From positions 1 to 6,348 of the forward strand of contig JBILVK010000145.1 in assembly GCA_044370475.1 (NCBI GenBank): a stretch of DNA of 6,348 bases, in the 5' to 3' direction. This DNA comes from B1 sp044370475. Lineage in GTDB: Bacteria; Bacteroidota; Bacteroidia; UKL13-3. A model generated the notes under the pieces. It was given only the letters and a program-made list of their open reading frames with translations. It did not search any database and was not told the DNA's origin. Below are positions 5,581 to 6,348 of this stretch, piece after piece; position 1 is the first letter of the stretch, and each line of letters opens with the position of its first letter. The position numbers and the translations under genes were made by a program.

Positions 5581-5706
5581 GACTCATTTTTGTGCCTTAG
5601 AAAGTGTTCATTTTAATGCGTATTGGGCAAAAGTGGTTGATATTTTGTTGCAAATGTGACAAATTTATAAAGGCCATTGCTGCACCTTTGTTGCCAATAA
5701 AAATAC

Positions 5707-5919
5707 ATGGAAGGCTGGGTGCGCGTATATAAAACTGGAAATGCCATAGATGCAGAGATTGTGAAAGACATGCTCTTGGATCAAGGCATAGATGCAGTGG
5801 TCATCAATCAAATTGACCGCAGTTATTTTTTTGGCGAGGCAAAAGTTTATTGCAGGGCCGAGGATGAGGAGCAGGCTTTACTATTTATCAATCAAAATCC
5901 GATACAAGATCATGAGTAA
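5707..5919 (+). CDS. DUF2007 domain protein (putative signal-transducing protein)
   Basis: This 70-residue soluble protein matches the DUF2007 (PF09413) pattern over its full length. MEGWVRVYKTGNAIDAEIVKDML forms the first strand and helix. Then QGIDAVVINQIDRSYFFGEAKVY gives the middle strands, and DEEQALLFIN the final helix. The family is a small ACT/PII-like ferredoxin fold whose partner and ligand are unknown; 'signal transducing' is a database label rather than a shown function. It has no signal peptide or membrane segment. The last eight bases overlap the start of cdsA, which suggests translational coupling. The 126-base gap upstream may hold its own promoter: TTTG at 5644-5647 and TATAAA at 5666-5671 are 18 bases apart, but the -7 match is poor. 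Confidence 0.88.
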   Translation: MEGWVRVYKTGNAIDAEIVKDMLLDQGIDAVVINQIDRSYFFGEAKVYCRAEDEEQALLFINQNPIQDHE

Positions 5920-6348
5920 TTTTTGGCAGCGTGCATTAACGGGAACGCTATTTGTAATAACCCTTGTAGCATGCACTGTGCTTAATGAGTGGAGCTTTTT
6001 TATCTTGCTTTTTGCCATTAACTTTTTGTGCTTATTGGAGTTTTTTGAATTGATGTTGCCCGATAAAAATTGGATTGAAAAATACCTCGGAGTTATTGCA
6101 GGTAGTGTAATCAATATCATGTTTGTATTCATCATTCGTGGCGATTTATCGCATGGCTGGTTCTATCACTTGATACCAGTATTTATGCTGCTTTTCATCA
6201 TTAAGTTATTCGAAAAAACAGGTCGCGAATTTGATACCTTGGCCTTTCAAGTATTGGGCATTGTTTATATCTGTTTGCCTATAAGTATGCTGGGCGATTT
6301 TGGTTATTTTAATGCCATTAATTACAGCTATTCTCTGCCTTTAGGTTT
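5912..6348 (+). CDS. cdsA: Phosphatidate cytidylyltransferase, N-terminal part (3' end outside window)
   Basis: The frame opens at ATG 5912, inside the end of the DUF2007 gene, and stays open to the right edge (145 residues visible). The protein begins MSNFWQRALTGTLFV, the usual start of Bacteroidota CdsA. Membrane segments lie at about 8-24, 27-46, 58-75 and 84-100, followed by KLFEKTGREFDTLAFQVLG and another hydrophobic stretch at about 113-127. CdsA makes CDP-diacylglycerol from phosphatidic acid and CTP in the inner membrane, the branch point for phospholipid synthesis. The diagnostic C-terminal signature (S-x(3)-R-x-x-K-D-x(4)-G) would lie beyond the window, so the call rests on the N-terminal half and on the gene neighbourhood. 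The 8-base overlap points to co-expression with the DUF2007 protein. Confidence 0.85.
   Translation, partial: MSNFWQRALTGTLFVITLVACTVLNEWSFFILLFAINFLCLLEFFELMLPDKNWIEKYLGVIAGSVINIMFVFIIRGDLSHGWFYHLIPVFMLLFIIKLFEKTGREFDTLAFQVLGIVYICLPISMLGDFGYFNAINYSYSLPLG

Noticed and set aside
5881..6135. Minus-strand 84-codon frame over the cdsA start
   Set aside because: It is antisense to a convincing CdsA N-terminus and has no recognisable features.

Overview
The window looks like a chromosomal segment of a member of the Bacteroidota. The evidence is the proteins (a DusB, CPBP protease, DUF2007 protein and CdsA block that I recall as a common neighbourhood in that phylum), the AT-rich spacers, the lack of clear Shine-Dalgarno sequences and the short Sec signal peptides ending just before Gln. 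I cannot name the genus.

Layout. (1) 2-361: the C-terminal 119 residues of an unrecognised protein that enters from the left edge. (2) 362-747: a 386-base non-coding stretch with about 28 copies of a degenerate heptamer (TRGCNNN). Eighteen copies lie on the + strand in four phased blocks, and ten lie on the - strand in one perfectly phased block. The two sets face each other across an 80-base spacer and could fold into a long hairpin. (3) 748-3376: two tandem paralogous secreted proteins, each a signal peptide, a DUF3887-like domain and an alpha/beta hydrolase. The downstream copy has a normal active site. The upstream copy has an altered nucleophile elbow and oxyanion loop, a shortened lid and a low-complexity insert. 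(4) 3598-4596 on the - strand: dusB, converging on the hydrolases. (5) 4636-5580: a CPBP intramembrane protease, divergent from dusB across only 39 bases that hold an inverted repeat. (6) 5707-5919 and 5912 to the right edge: a DUF2007 protein overlapping the start of cdsA (phospholipid synthesis, truncated by the window).

How the genes relate. The hydrolase pair is probably one transcript (22-base gap) acting outside the cytoplasm. The DUF2007 gene and cdsA are probably translationally coupled. dusB, the CPBP gene and cdsA serve tRNA modification, membrane proteolysis and lipid synthesis. They appear to be conserved neighbours rather than one pathway.

No defence system, mobile-element gene, CRISPR array or RNA gene is visible. 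The two most unusual signals are not genes. One is an 11-mer, CGGTCTGAACC, present four times (two per strand) and extending to CGGTCTGAACCRA in every copy; this is far more than chance predicts and resembles a genome-wide signal such as an uptake or processing sequence. The other is the facing heptamer arrays.
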